From Pseudomonas frederiksbergensis (GTDB lineage Bacteria; Pseudomonadota; Gammaproteobacteria; Pseudomonadales; Pseudomonadaceae): 53,491 nucleotides of DNA. Within the stretch, counting starts at the first letter, position 1. Each line of letters begins with the position of its first letter. Location: contig NZ_MOBR01000010.1 in the NCBI RefSeq assembly GCF_003732705.1, positions 1 through 53,491 on the forward strand, in the 5' to 3' direction. Below are positions 31,529 to 40,867 of this stretch, piece by piece. Below the pieces are notes generated by a model. That model searched no databases and had not been told where the DNA came from. It saw only the letters and a list, made by a program, of their open reading frames with translations. Position numbers and translations under genes: made by a program.

Positions 31529-32863
31529 ATGACGACTCGTCAGCCACTGTACAAATCCCTGTATTTCCAGGTGATCGTTGCCATCGCCATCGGCATCCTG
31601 GTCGGTCACTTCTACCCGCAGACCGGTGTGGCCCTCAAGCCACTGGGTGACGGGTTCATCAAACTGATCAAAATGATCATCGCCCCGATCATCTTCTGCA
31701 CCGTCGTCAGCGGTATCGCGGGCATGCAGAGCATGAAATCGGTCGGCAAGACCGGCGGCTACGCGCTGCTGTACTTCGAAATCGTTTCGACCATCGCACT
31801 GCTGGTCGGTCTGGTGGTGGTCAATGTCGTCCAGCCGGGCGCCGGCATGCACATCGACGTGACCACGCTGGATGCCTCCAAAGTCGCTCAATACGTCGCC
31901 GCTGGTGCTGATCAAAGCGTTATCGGCTTCCTGCTCAACGTCATCCCGAACACCATCTTCGGCGCGTTCGCCACTGGCGATATCCTGCAAGTGCTGATGT
32001 TCTCGGTGATCTTCGGTTTCGCCCTGCATCGCCTGGGTGCCTACGGCAAGCCGATCCTGGACTTCATCGATCGTTTCGCCCACGTGATGTTCAACATCAT
32101 CAACATGATCATGAAGCTCGCGCCACTCGGTGCCCTGGGCGCCATGGCGTTCACCATCGGTGCCTACGGTGTGGGTTCGCTGGTGCAACTGGGTCAGTTG
32201 ATGGCGTGCTTCTACATTACTTGCCTGCTGTTCGTGCTGGTGGTGCTGGGCGGTATCGCTCGCGCCCACGGCTTCAGCGTGCTGAAAGTGATTCGCTACA
32301 TCCGTGAAGAACTGCTGATCGTACTGGGTACTTCTTCTTCGGAATCGGTACTGCCACGCATGCTGATCAAAATGGAGCGTCTGGGCGCGAAGAAATCCGT
32401 CGTAGGCCTGGTGATCCCGACCGGTTACTCGTTCAACCTCGACGGTACCGCGATCTACCTGACCATGGCGGCCGTGTTCATCGCTCAGGCGACCGACACC
32501 CACATGGACATCACGCACCAGATCACCCTGCTGGTGGTGTTGCTGCTGTCCTCCAAAGGCGCTGCCGGCGTGACCGGTTCGGGCTTCATCGTCCTGGCTG
32601 CCACGCTGTCCGCTGTTGGCCACTTGCCGGTTGCCGGTCTGGCGCTGATCCTCGGCATCGACCGCTTCATGTCCGAAGCCCGCGCGCTGACCAACCTGGT
32701 AGGTAACGCTGTTGCCACCCTGGTGGTGGCCAAGTGGGTCAAGGAGCTGGACACCGACGTGATGCACGCCGAGCTGGCTTCTGGTGGTCGCGGTATCTCC
32801 GACGAGCGCGTTGAAGACGACCTGGGTGTGGCCGAAGGCCCAACCCCAAGCAACGTCAAATAA
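31529..32863 (+). CDS. dctA: DctA, C4-dicarboxylate:cation symporter
   Basis: The 444-residue protein belongs to the dicarboxylate/amino acid:cation symporter family. It has eight helices plus hairpins, with the signature [11 protein letters not shown] (first hairpin, Ser-rich), [19 protein letters not shown] and GFIVLAATL. It imports succinate, fumarate and malate. ATG 31529 has GAGGA upstream and starts like DctA ([16 protein letters not shown]). It is followed by a terminator, so it is monocistronic. Confidence 0.95.
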   Translation: MTTRQPLYKSLYFQVIVAIAIGILVGHFYPQTGVALKPLGDGFIKLIKMIIAPIIFCTVVSGIAGMQSMKSVGKTGGYALLYFEIVSTIALLVGLVVVNVVQPGAGMHIDVTTLDASKVAQYVAAGADQSVIGFLLNVIPNTIFGAFATGDILQVLMFSVIFGFALHRLGAYGKPILDFIDRFAHVMFNIINMIMKLAPLGALGAMAFTIGAYGVGSLVQLGQLMACFYITCLLFVLVVLGGIARAHGFSVLKVIRYIREELLIVLGTSSSESVLPRMLIKMERLGAKKSVVGLVIPTGYSFNLDGTAIYLTMAAVFIAQATDTHMDITHQITLLVVLLLSSKGAAGVTGSGFIVLAATLSAVGHLPVAGLALILGIDRFMSEARALTNLVGNAVATLVVAKWVKELDTDVMHAELASGGRGISDERVEDDLGVAEGPTPSNVK

Positions 32864-32876
32864 GACAGGCTGTACT

Positions 32877-32904
32877 GAAAAAACCCGCTTCGGCGGGTTT
32901 TTTC
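32877..32904 (+). terminator. Terminator of dctA
   Basis: AAAAAACCCGC-TTCG-GCGGGTTTTTT, a strong stem with a TTCG tetraloop and T tract, 14 bases after the stop. Confidence 0.93.
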
Positions 32905-33001
32905 ATGCCTGCGGTTTGAGCGAAACGGCCACTTTTGCTGACCCATCAGGTGATTGCTGCAATGCCCTCGGTTGCCTAGTCTGGAGGCATCGCTCACGGA
33001 G

Positions 33002-33061
33002 TATTCCCATGCTTGGTCCACTGGCATCACTTATTCCCATGCTTGGTCCACTGGCATCACT
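33002..33061 (+). repeat. 30-bp tandem duplication across a start codon
   Basis: The 30 bases from 33002 to 33031 are repeated exactly at 33032 to 33061. Each copy contains an ATG (33009 and 33039) and the duplication is in frame. Only the first ATG has a ribosome site (CGGAG, 32997-33001). Confidence 0.95.
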
Positions 33062-34220
33062 CAAGGTTCTGGATTTCTCGACACTGCTGCCGGGGCCGTT
33101 CGCCTCGTTGTTGCTGGCAGACATGGGCGCCGAGGTGCTGCGCATCGAATCGCCGACCCGCATGGACCTGCTGCGGGTGCTGCCGCCCCACGATCAGGGC
33201 GTCTCCGCCAGCCACGCTTATTTGAATCGCAACAAACGCAGCCTGGCCCTGGACCTCAAGCAGCCCGAAGCACTGGAAGTGATCAAGCAGTTACTGGCGG
33301 ATTACGACATCGTGCTGGAACAGTTCCGCCCCGGCGTGATGGAGCGCTTGGGCCTGGGTTATGCGGCGTTGAAGGCGATCAATCCGAAACTGATCTACGT
33401 CTCGATCACCGGTTATGGCCAGACCGGCCCCTACAAGGACCGCGCTGGCCACGACATCAACTACCTGGCGCTGGCCGGACTGTCGAGCTACACCGGCCGC
33501 GCCGACAGCGGTCCGGTGCCGTTGGGCATGCAAGTGGCGGATATCGCCGGTGGTTCGTTGCACGGGGTGATCGGCCTGTTGGCGGCGGTGATCGCCCGGC
33601 AGCAGACGGGGCAGGGACAGCATCTGGACGTGAGCATGACCGACTGCGCCTTCAGCCTGAATGCCATGGCGGGTGCCGGGTATCTGGCTTGCGGCGTGGA
33701 ACCGGGGCGCGACGAGCAGATGCTCAATGGTGGCAGCTTCTACGACTATTACCGTTCGCGGGATGGCCGCTGGTTGTCGGTGGGCAGCCTGGAACCGGCG
33801 TTCATGCAGCAACTGTGTACGGCGCTGGAGCGCCCGGAACTGGCGGCCCAAGGGCTATCGCCCAAACCCGAGCAGCAACAGGCGCTGAAGAATGAGTTGA
33901 AAATGGAATTCGAGAAGCGTGACTTTGCCCAGTTATGCGCGTTGTTTGCCGGGGTCGATGCGTGTGTCGAGCCGGTGTTGAGCGTGGGCGAGGCGGTGCG
34001 GCATCCGCAGTTAAAGGCGCGGGGCGTGGTGACTGAAGTGCCTCGGGGGGATGGCTCGACTCAGCAACAGATGGCGTGTCCGTTGAAGTTTTCCGAGGGA
34101 TTGCCGGCGCCACGGTTTATCGGGGCGGCGGTGGGGGCGCATACGGATCAGGTGTTGGGGGAGTTGGGGTTCAGTGCGCAGCGGATCAAGGAATTGCGAG
34201 CGGCGAAAGTCGTAAATTGA
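33009..34220 (+). CDS. CaiB/BaiF-family CoA-transferase or racemase
   Basis: The protein is 403 residues from the first ATG, or 393 from the second. It has the family III CoA-transferase segments LDFSTLLPGPFASLLLADMGAEVLRIE, YLNRNKRSLALDL, YVSITGYGQTGPYKDRAGHDINY, the likely catalytic Asp in QVADIAGGSLHG, and GQGQHLDVSMTD. The family moves CoA between acids or racemises 2-methylacyl-CoA; the close resemblance to alpha-methylacyl-CoA racemases is not proof of substrate. The N-terminus is odd: the 30-bp duplication gives MLGPLASLIP repeated before KVLDFS. The stop codon's last two bases are the first two of a repeat element. Confidence 0.88.
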   Translation: MLGPLASLIPMLGPLASLKVLDFSTLLPGPFASLLLADMGAEVLRIESPTRMDLLRVLPPHDQGVSASHAYLNRNKRSLALDLKQPEALEVIKQLLADYDIVLEQFRPGVMERLGLGYAALKAINPKLIYVSITGYGQTGPYKDRAGHDINYLALAGLSSYTGRADSGPVPLGMQVADIAGGSLHGVIGLLAAVIARQQTGQGQHLDVSMTDCAFSLNAMAGAGYLACGVEPGRDEQMLNGGSFYDYYRSRDGRWLSVGSLEPAFMQQLCTALERPELAAQGLSPKPEQQQALKNELKMEFEKRDFAQLCALFAGVDACVEPVLSVGEAVRHPQLKARGVVTEVPRGDGSTQQQMACPLKFSEGLPAPRFIGAAVGAHTDQVLGELGFSAQRIKELRAAKVVN

Positions 34221-34323
34221 TCGTTCCCACGCTCCGCGTGGGAATGCATCCCGTGACGCTCCGCGTCACAGAGGACGCGGAGCGTCCATGGCGGCATTCC
34301 CACGCAGGAGCGTGGGAACGATC
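34219..34323. repeat. GATCGTTCCCACGC interspersed repeat, copy 3
   Basis: The copy starts inside the stop codon of the CoA-transferase gene and ends six bases from the sprT stop. The right arm is CCCACGC-AGGA-GCGTGGG, with one extra base in the loop but an intact stem. Confidence 0.9.
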
Positions 34324-34329
34324 ATGCGG

Positions 34330-34824
34330 TCACTCGACCCGCATCTCCCCACTAAACACCAAGGTACTGCGGCATCTGCGACACAAATACCGCCGCCCCT
34401 GCCTTACCAAACTATGCCGCTGCGCCGAAAACGGGAAATCGCTGTCGGCGCACGGGCATTTGTAGATGTAGCGGGTCACGCTGCGGCGTTTGACGTCGTA
34501 GGTGTGGCAACGGTTGGGCGGCAGTTCGTACACGCCGCGCATGATCAGTTGCCACTCTTCGCCGTGGGGCTGGATGCGGTCGCCGAACAACTGATGGGCG
34601 ATCAGGTGCGCGACTTCGTGGGCCACGGTCTGCTTGAGGAAGTCTTCTGTGTTTTCCCGGTACAGCTGCGGGTTGAAACGCAGCAGGTTCTCATGCAGAT
34701 GCGCGACCCCAGCTTTTTGCCCGCGCAGCTTGAGGCTCACCACAGGGCGTTTGAAAGGTCGTTTGAAAAAGGATTCAGCTTGTTGGAAACAGTCTTCGAC
34801 GCGGGTATTGAGTTGCTCGGGCAT
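34330..34824 (-). CDS. sprT: SprT family zinc-metallopeptidase-like protein
   Basis: The 164-residue protein has the metal-binding TVAHEVAHLIAH (HExxH) near residue 68, a third ligand His in QPHGEEW, and a C-terminal zinc ribbon (KCPCAD and LCRRCRS). It matches bacterial SprT in size and layout. SprT-type domains in Spartan cleave DNA-protein crosslinks, but the function of bacterial SprT is not well established. It lies convergent with the CoA-transferase gene. Confidence 0.9.
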   Translation of the reverse strand: MPEQLNTRVEDCFQQAESFFKRPFKRPVVSLKLRGQKAGVAHLHENLLRFNPQLYRENTEDFLKQTVAHEVAHLIAHQLFGDRIQPHGEEWQLIMRGVYELPPNRCHTYDVKRRSVTRYIYKCPCADSDFPFSAQRHSLVRQGRRYLCRRCRSTLVFSGEMRVE

Positions 34825-34916
34825 GCTTGATGGATCTCCAGAGACGTCGAGTATGCCGCAACCCCCGGGACTTGCGAATCAGTGAGGCGCCGAATGGTCG
34901 TGCCCCGCTCATTAGA

Positions 34917-34936
34917 AGGCCGCCTTGCGGCGGCCT
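34917..34936. other. Perfect hairpin downstream of the Yip1-type gene
   Basis: AGGCCGCC-TTGC-GGCGGCCT is a perfect 8-bp stem without a good T tract on either strand. It may be a weak terminator for the leftward gene at 34966. Confidence 0.5.
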
Positions 34937-34965
34937 GTATTGGCAGATCTTGTTTTATGCAAAGG

Positions 34966-35568
34966 TTAATTCGTATAGACCGGCCCCACGCCGAGTCCCC
35001 AGACAATAACGGTAAACGCCATGATGGCGACCAACACCACCAGGCCTACAGCCAGCACCGAGCTTGAAAACAGGAATCCCTCGTCCGATGGAATGTTCAT
35101 GAAGGTCGGCAACCCCACATACAGCAGGTACACCGTGTAGCAGATGGCCGCCGTGCCGATGATCATCCCCAGCCACATGTGTGGATACAGCGCTGCCAGC
35201 CCGCCGACGAACAGCGGTGTCGCGGTGTAGGTGGCAAACGCGACGCAACGGGCCAGGCTCGGGTTGGCGTCATAGGTGCGGGCCATCCAGTGGATGAACG
35301 CGCCCATCACGGCCACGCCGCCAAGCATCGCCACGTACGACATGATCGTCATCCATAGCGCGCTCTCTGTGGTCAGCATCACCGGCGCCCGACTGCCAAT
35401 GACCCAGCCGACCTGGGTGGTACCGATAAAGGCCGAAACAGCCGGGATGGCCGCCAGAATTAGCGTGTGGGTAAGGTACATGTGGCTGATGCTTTCTTCC
35501 TGGTCGCCACGGATGTCTTTCCATTCCTGATCGGGGTGGGTGAAGAGCCCCACTACGTGATGGATCAT
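34966..35568 (-). CDS. Yip1-family integral membrane protein
   Basis: The 200-residue protein has about five transmembrane segments from residue 30 on and a short N-terminal cytoplasmic part (MIHHVVGLFTHPDQEWKDIR) typical of bacterial Yip1-domain proteins. No catalytic motif is visible. ATG 35568 is chosen for its GAGGAG ribosome site; three earlier in-frame codons groups do not add family sequence. The function is unknown. Confidence 0.8.
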   Translation of the reverse strand: MIHHVVGLFTHPDQEWKDIRGDQEESISHMYLTHTLILAAIPAVSAFIGTTQVGWVIGSRAPVMLTTESALWMTIMSYVAMLGGVAVMGAFIHWMARTYDANPSLARCVAFATYTATPLFVGGLAALYPHMWLGMIIGTAAICYTVYLLYVGLPTFMNIPSDEGFLFSSSVLAVGLVVLVAIMAFTVIVWGLGVGPVYTN

Positions 35569-35772
35569 GCCAGTCACTCCTCTTGTTTTTACCATCGCCC
35601 CCCAGCGGAGCGCCTACGGGCCAAAGGGGCCAAGTAAGTAAAGGTCTGGATATGTATGCGACCTTATGTCGCAGTATAGAAAGGAGTTACCGGCGCAGGT
35701 TGCAGGGCGTTAGAGCAAATCGCGCTGTAAACACCTCTGTTAATCGCGAGCGGGTCTGTCACCACAATCCAC

Positions 35773-35861
35773 TGTGGGAGCGAGCCTGCTCGCGAATGCG
35801 GTGTGTCAGGCAATGTTGTGTCGACTGATCCACCGCATTCGCGAGCAGGCTCGCTCCCACA
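35773..35861. repeat. REP doublet (REPIN-like), GTGGGAGC type, left of ttcA
   Basis: TGTGGGAGCGAGCCTGCTCG at the left is mirrored by CGAGCAGGCTCGCTCCCACA at the right, with about 30 bases between. The rest of the 370-base gap before ttcA shows no gene. Confidence 0.9.
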
Positions 35862-35941
35862 GGGGGATAGTGGGCTCTTCGCCGATGGAAAATTTTTGCG
35901 TAAAATGCCGGCCTTTCGTCACTCCTCACGGATTTCGCGTC

Positions 35942-36766
35942 ATGGGCACTCTCACGGTCAACCAGAACAAACTGCAAAAGCGCCTTCGCCGCCAGGCCGG
36001 TGAGGCTGTTGCCGATTTCAACATGATTGAAGACGGCGACAAGGTCATGGTCTGCCTGTCCGGTGGCAAGGACAGCTACACCCTGCTCGATGTGCTGATG
36101 CATTTTCAGAAGGTCGCACCGATCAAGTTCGACATCGTCGCCGTGAACATGGACCAGAAGCAGCCCGGTTTCCCCGAGCACGTACTGCCGGCCTATCTCA
36201 AGGCATTGGGCGTCGAATACCACATCGTCGAGAAAGACACCTATTCGGTGGTCAAGGAACTGATTCCGGAAGGCAAGACCACCTGCTCGCTGTGTTCGCG
36301 CCTGCGTCGTGGCACGTTGTACACCTTTGCTGATGAAATCGGCGCGACCAAGATGGCCCTCGGTCACCACCGCGACGACATCGTCGAGACGTTCTTCCTC
36401 AACATGTTCTTCAACGGTTCGCTCAAGGCCATGCCGCCGAAACTGCGCGCCGACGACGGGCGCAACGTGGTGATCCGTCCGTTGGCCTACTGCAACGAAA
36501 AAGACATCCAGGCCTACTCGGACTTCAAGCAATTCCCGATCATCCCGTGCAACCTCTGCGGCTCCCAGGAAAACCTGCAACGCCAGGTGGTCAAGGACAT
36601 GCTGCAAGACTGGGAGCGCAAGACCCCGGGGCGCGTCGACAGCATTTTCCGCAGTCTGCAGAATGTGCAGCCGTCGCAATTGGCGGATCGTAACCTGTTT
36701 GACTTCACCAACTTGCGCATTGATGAAACCGCCGCTTCGCGGTTCGTCAACGTGGTCAATCTCTGA
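35942..36766 (+). CDS. ttcA: TtcA, tRNA cytidine-32 2-thiolation protein
   Basis: The 274-residue protein has the PP-loop SGGKDS (near 39-44), the CxxC pair in [11 protein letters not shown] and the second CxxC in [13 protein letters not shown], which with partner cysteines hold an iron-sulfur cluster. TtcA makes 2-thiocytidine at position 32 of tRNAs. Length and motifs match the family. It is flanked on both sides by similar REP doublets. Confidence 0.95.
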   Translation: MGTLTVNQNKLQKRLRRQAGEAVADFNMIEDGDKVMVCLSGGKDSYTLLDVLMHFQKVAPIKFDIVAVNMDQKQPGFPEHVLPAYLKALGVEYHIVEKDTYSVVKELIPEGKTTCSLCSRLRRGTLYTFADEIGATKMALGHHRDDIVETFFLNMFFNGSLKAMPPKLRADDGRNVVIRPLAYCNEKDIQAYSDFKQFPIIPCNLCGSQENLQRQVVKDMLQDWERKTPGRVDSIFRSLQNVQPSQLADRNLFDFTNLRIDETAASRFVNVVNL

Positions 36767-36773
36767 TCAAAAC

Positions 36774-36863
36774 TGTGGGAGCGAGCCTGCTCGCGAAGGC
36801 AGTGTGCCAGTCGCCATCTCTATTGACTGGCACACCGTCTTCGCGAGCAGGCTCGCTCCCACA
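36774..36863. repeat. REP doublet (REPIN-like), GTGGGAGC type, right of ttcA
   Basis: TGTGGGAGCGAGCCTGCTCG and its mirror CGAGCAGGCTCGCTCCCACA enclose a centre with its own pairing (GTGTGCCAGT with ACTGGCACAC). It starts eight bases after the ttcA stop. Confidence 0.9.
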
Positions 36864-36907
36864 TTAGTTTTCCCACATCAGTTTCGTTTCAATCCTCAGG
36901 AGAGGGC

Positions 36908-37582
36908 ATGCGCGATTACAAGTGGCTACACGAGTACTGTCTGAACCGCTTCGGTTCGGCGGCTGAACTGGAAGCCCATCTGCCGGTCCCCAAGACCCCG
37001 GCGCAATTGCGCAAGATCAGCGATGACCGTTACCTCTCGACCATGGCGCTGCGGGTGTTTCGCGCCGGGCTCAAGCACAGCCTGGTGGACGCCAAGTGGC
37101 CGTCCTTCGAAGAAGTGTTCTTCAAGTTCGACCCGGAAAAAGTCGTGCTGATGAGCGCCGAACACCTGGAGCGCCTGATGCAGGACGCGCGGATCATCCG
37201 CCACCTGGGCAAGCTCAAGAGCGTGCCGCGCAATGCGCAATTCATTCTCGATGTGGCCCATGAAAAGGGCAGTTTTGGCGAATTGATCGCCGAGTGGCCG
37301 GTGACCGATATCGTTGGCTTGTGGACCTTCCTGAAAAAGCGCGGTCATCAACTGGGCGGGTTGTCGGCGCCGCGTTTCTTGCGCATGGTCGGCAAGGATA
37401 CGTTTGTGCCGAGCTACGACGTGGTCGCGGGGTTGAATGCGCAGAAGATCGTCGACAAGGTGCCGACCAGCCAGCGGGATCTGGCGTTGGTGCAGGACGT
37501 GTTCAACCAGTGGCATGAACAGAGTGGCGGGCGGGCGATGAGCCAGATATCGATGATGCTTGCGTATACCGTCAATCATTGA
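36908..37582 (+). CDS. DNA-3-methyladenine glycosylase I (Tag)-like protein
   Basis: The 224-residue protein has a helix-hairpin-helix glycosylase-like region. Similarity to Tag is clear at FKFDPEKVVLMSAEHLERLMQDARIIRHLGKLKSV and LKKRGHQLGGLSAPRFLRM. The four Cys/His zinc ligands of E. coli Tag are not conserved (YCLNRFG at the N-terminus, no HxxxC at the end), so it is a zinc-less relative. Base excision of methyladenine is probable by family but not assured. AGGAGAGGGC precedes the ATG. Confidence 0.8.
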   Translation: MRDYKWLHEYCLNRFGSAAELEAHLPVPKTPAQLRKISDDRYLSTMALRVFRAGLKHSLVDAKWPSFEEVFFKFDPEKVVLMSAEHLERLMQDARIIRHLGKLKSVPRNAQFILDVAHEKGSFGELIAEWPVTDIVGLWTFLKKRGHQLGGLSAPRFLRMVGKDTFVPSYDVVAGLNAQKIVDKVPTSQRDLALVQDVFNQWHEQSGGRAMSQISMMLAYTVNH

Positions 37583-37589
37583 CGCGCAG

Positions 37590-37714
37590 GATCGTTCCCA
37601 TACTCTGCGTTGATCGTTCCCACGCTCCGCGTGGGAATGCCGCCCGGGACGCTCTGCGTCCCTGTGACGCGGAGCGTCACTTGATGCATTCCCACGCAGA
37701 GCGTGGGAACGATC
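37590..37714. repeat. GATCGTTCCCACGC interspersed repeat, copy 4, with duplicated left end
   Basis: A partial left end (GATCGTTCCCATACTCTGCGT) is followed directly by a complete element from 37612 to 37714. The partial arm suggests nested insertion or slippage. Confidence 0.88.
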
Positions 37715-37725
37715 ACTGTAGACAG

Positions 37726-38151
37726 TCAGGCGACGGAGATCTCACCCTCGCCAGCCAACTTGCGATTCAACTGAAACCGCCACCGCACATACAACAGCGC
37801 CGAGCAAAACACCGCCAGGCTCGCGCCCATCTCCAGCAAACCAAACAGCTGCCGGTTCGGGTCATACGCGGCCAGTGCGCCCTTGATGAAATACAAATTC
37901 ACCACAAAGCACATCCACGAATGCCCGCGGGCGCTGCCGACAATCATCCCCGGCGCCAACAACAGCAGCGGCACCAGTTCGATCAGCAAAATCACCCACG
38001 GCCGAGCGCCATGCAGGTCGGCGACCAGCAGGTAGTAGGCACACAGCAACCCCACCAGACCGAAAAAGCACAGCAGGCTGACCGCGCGCATCGCCCGGAC
38101 CCGGGGTTCGAGCCATTCGATCGAGGGCAGAATCTTCGGTTTCTTCGCCAT
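37726..38151 (-). CDS. DUF2069-like small membrane protein
   Basis: The 141-residue protein has four hydrophobic segments (about 25-48, 52-75, 78-95, 105-125) and short charged ends. ATG 38151 lies one base past the end of wrbA, so the genes form a tight unit arsC-wrbA-this gene. The size, topology and place after wrbA fit the DUF2069 family of gammaproteobacteria. No function is established. Confidence 0.8.
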   Translation of the reverse strand: MAKKPKILPSIEWLEPRVRAMRAVSLLCFFGLVGLLCAYYLLVADLHGARPWVILLIELVPLLLLAPGMIVGSARGHSWMCFVVNLYFIKGALAAYDPNRQLFGLLEMGASLAVFCSALLYVRWRFQLNRKLAGEGEISVA

Positions 38152-38152
38152 G

Positions 38153-39099
<947 letters not shown>

Positions 39100-39213
39100 G
39101 TGCGGGTCGCATCTTGCGTAAGGTGACGGCTATTCTAACTGTGCAGCGCGCAATCCAGAACCTCGGGAGGCGATGGGTCGCAGGCGCATTCAATTTTGAA
39201 CAAGGATCACGAC

Positions 39214-39681
39214 ATGACAAGGCGATTGGCAGCGGCATTGGCGATCATCGGGGCGCTGATGCTGGGGGGCTGCGGCAACGACTATGGCATTGACCAGGAC
39301 GGTCACAAAGTCGCGGCCGGGCGTCTCGATAAACAGTGGTTCGTGCTTAATTACTGGGCCGAGTGGTGTGGCCCGTGCCGGACCGAGATTCCACAGTTGA
39401 ATGCTTTGGCCGAAGAACTCAAGGGCAAGAAGATCGGCGTGTTCGGGGTCAACTTCGACAACGTGCAGGGTGAAGAACTGAAGGGCGCTAGTGAAAAACT
39501 GGGGATCAAGTTCACCGTGCTGGCCCAGGATCCGGCCGAGCTGTTTGATTTGCCGCGCAGTGAAGCGTTGCCGGTGACGTACATCATCGATAACAAGGGC
39601 AAGGTGCGGGAACAGTTGATGGGCGAGCAGACGGCGGCGGGGGTGATGGCGAAGCTTGAGGAGTTGAAGGCGACGAATTGA
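39214..39681 (+). CDS. TlpA-family thioredoxin-like lipoprotein
   Basis: The 155-residue protein begins with a lipoprotein signal peptide whose lipobox is LGGC (residues about 17-20). The thioredoxin fold has the WCGPC redox centre (NYWAEWCGPCRTEIPQL) and cis-Pro in ALPVTYII. It is anchored in the periplasm and probably reduces or oxidises disulfides. AAGGA lies seven bases before ATG 39214; an earlier in-frame ATG at 39196 has no ribosome site. Confidence 0.88.
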   Translation: MTRRLAAALAIIGALMLGGCGNDYGIDQDGHKVAAGRLDKQWFVLNYWAEWCGPCRTEIPQLNALAEELKGKKIGVFGVNFDNVQGEELKGASEKLGIKFTVLAQDPAELFDLPRSEALPVTYIIDNKGKVREQLMGEQTAAGVMAKLEELKATN

Positions 39682-39716
39682 GTAGGACTGAAATGGGTGT
39701 TGGTCCTTAGATCCAA

Positions 39717-39757
39717 CCCCTCACCCCAGCCCTCTCCCCAAAGGGGAGAGGGGGAAA
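39717..39757. repeat. CTCTCCCC / GGGGAGAG palindromic repeat
   Basis: CCTCACCCCAGCCCTCTCCCC followed by AAAGGGGAGAGGGGG forms a CCCTCTCCCC hairpin. Sequences of this type recur between genes in many proteobacteria. It sits just before repeat copy 5. Confidence 0.7.
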
Positions 39758-39778
39758 GGGAGCAGACCGCATGCTTTT

Positions 39779-39881
39779 GATCGTTCCCACGCTCTGCGTG
39801 GGAATGCCGCCCCGGACGCTCCGCGTCCCTGTGACGCAGAGCGTCACTTGATGCATTCCCACGCAGAGCGTGGGAATGATC
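39779..39881. repeat. GATCGTTCCCACGC interspersed repeat, copy 5
   Basis: Full copy between the converging ends of the TlpA-like and META-domain genes. The right end reads GGGAATGATC, one change from GGGAACGATC. Confidence 0.88.
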
Positions 39882-39894
39882 GGTGAGGAAGGGA

Positions 39895-40299
39895 TCAACC
39901 CTCTTCAAGCCACCAGCGCAACGGCTTGCCCTCGGCCGGCCAGAAGCGCATCTGGTCGATCGGCGAGATGTCCCAGCGCTGTACATTTTCCAGCGCTTGC
40001 AGGAAACGCTTTTCCTGCTCCATCAACGCCGGTGCACAGAGTTTACGGGTGCTGCCGACTTTGCCGAAGCTCAGCTTGTCGCCGTCCAGGGTGTACGGCG
40101 CGAACCAGTGGTTGCAGCCGCCGTTGCCGTAGGCCCGGCCGTCGTCACCGAGGGTGATGGTCAGGTGGCTGTAGTCCATCAATGGCCGTTCGCCGATCCA
40201 CTCCAGAATGTAGCTGCGGTTCTGTTGCAGTTGGACCGGTTCGGCGGCGCAGCCTATCAGACTGGCGCCAACCATGGCCGCCAGAGCAAGGTGTTTCAT
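39895..40299 (-). CDS. META-domain (HslJ-like) lipoprotein
   Basis: The 134-residue protein has a short signal peptide with lipobox LIGC (MKHLALAAMVGASLIGC). The META/HslJ segment follows: YILEWIGERPL, LTITLGDDGRAYGNGGCNHWFAPYTLDGDKLSF, then STRKLCAPALMEQEKRFLQAL. The family is linked to stress and novobiocin tolerance in E. coli; the molecular role is unclear. The start overlaps the stop of the upstream gene (ATGA), so the two are co-translated. Confidence 0.85.
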   Translation of the reverse strand: MKHLALAAMVGASLIGCAAEPVQLQQNRSYILEWIGERPLMDYSHLTITLGDDGRAYGNGGCNHWFAPYTLDGDKLSFGKVGSTRKLCAPALMEQEKRFLQALENVQRWDISPIDQMRFWPAEGKPLRWWLEEG

Positions 40300-40733
40300 C
40301 ACGCAGGCTCCTGGCATTTTGGGCACAGGTGTTTCTCGCCAGCGGTGGTCCAGCCCAACTCGGTAATCCGCGCGGTGGCGGCAGGCTTTTCGGCCTTGTT
40401 ACCCAGCTTGGCGTCGACCGCGAACTCGAAGCTCAGTTCTTTGGCGCAGCTGTCGCAATTGACCTTCCAGGTGTGGATCGCCAGTTCGCCGAACACCGGA
40501 CCACTGGCCACCGCGACCCATTGGCCGGGCGGGTTGATCAGGTGGCGGACGGTTTCGACGGTCAGGCGCATGGACAAGTCCTTTGCACCTTTGAGGGTGA
40601 CCACCAGGACGTCATTATTGCGAATCGAGCCGCCGTTGCCGGTGACTTGATAACGCCCCGGCACCAGGGCGCGGCATTCAGTCAGGGTGTGCTGCGGGTT
40701 CATCAGGTTGTAGCGGAAATCGTGTTCGACCAT
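40299..40733 (-). CDS. Conserved hypothetical protein with two CxxC pairs
   Basis: The protein is 144 residues from ATG 40733, which has GGAGGA five bases upstream. It shows a CDSC pair near residue 93 and a CPKC pair near the C-terminus, so it can bind zinc. No transmembrane segment or signal peptide is visible. I do not recognise the family. It overlaps the META-domain lipoprotein by four bases, so they are probably expressed together. Confidence 0.75.
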   Translation of the reverse strand: MVEHDFRYNLMNPQHTLTECRALVPGRYQVTGNGGSIRNNDVLVVTLKGAKDLSMRLTVETVRHLINPPGQWVAVASGPVFGELAIHTWKVNCDSCAKELSFEFAVDAKLGNKAEKPAATARITELGWTTAGEKHLCPKCQEPA

Positions 40734-40867
40734 GGGTCCTCCAAATATGCGCGGTATGCTAGCACGGGCATCAACGCAGCATGGCGCGGGCATATGACCT
40801 TCGATCAGGTTCAAATCAACCGCCCACTCATGGCACACTGCCGCTTTTACACCTCTAAGGAATGGAA

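Noticed and set aside
39351..39986. 211-codon minus-strand frame across the TlpA-like gene and repeat copy 5
   Set aside because: It runs through the repeat element and the opposite strand of a clear lipoprotein gene.
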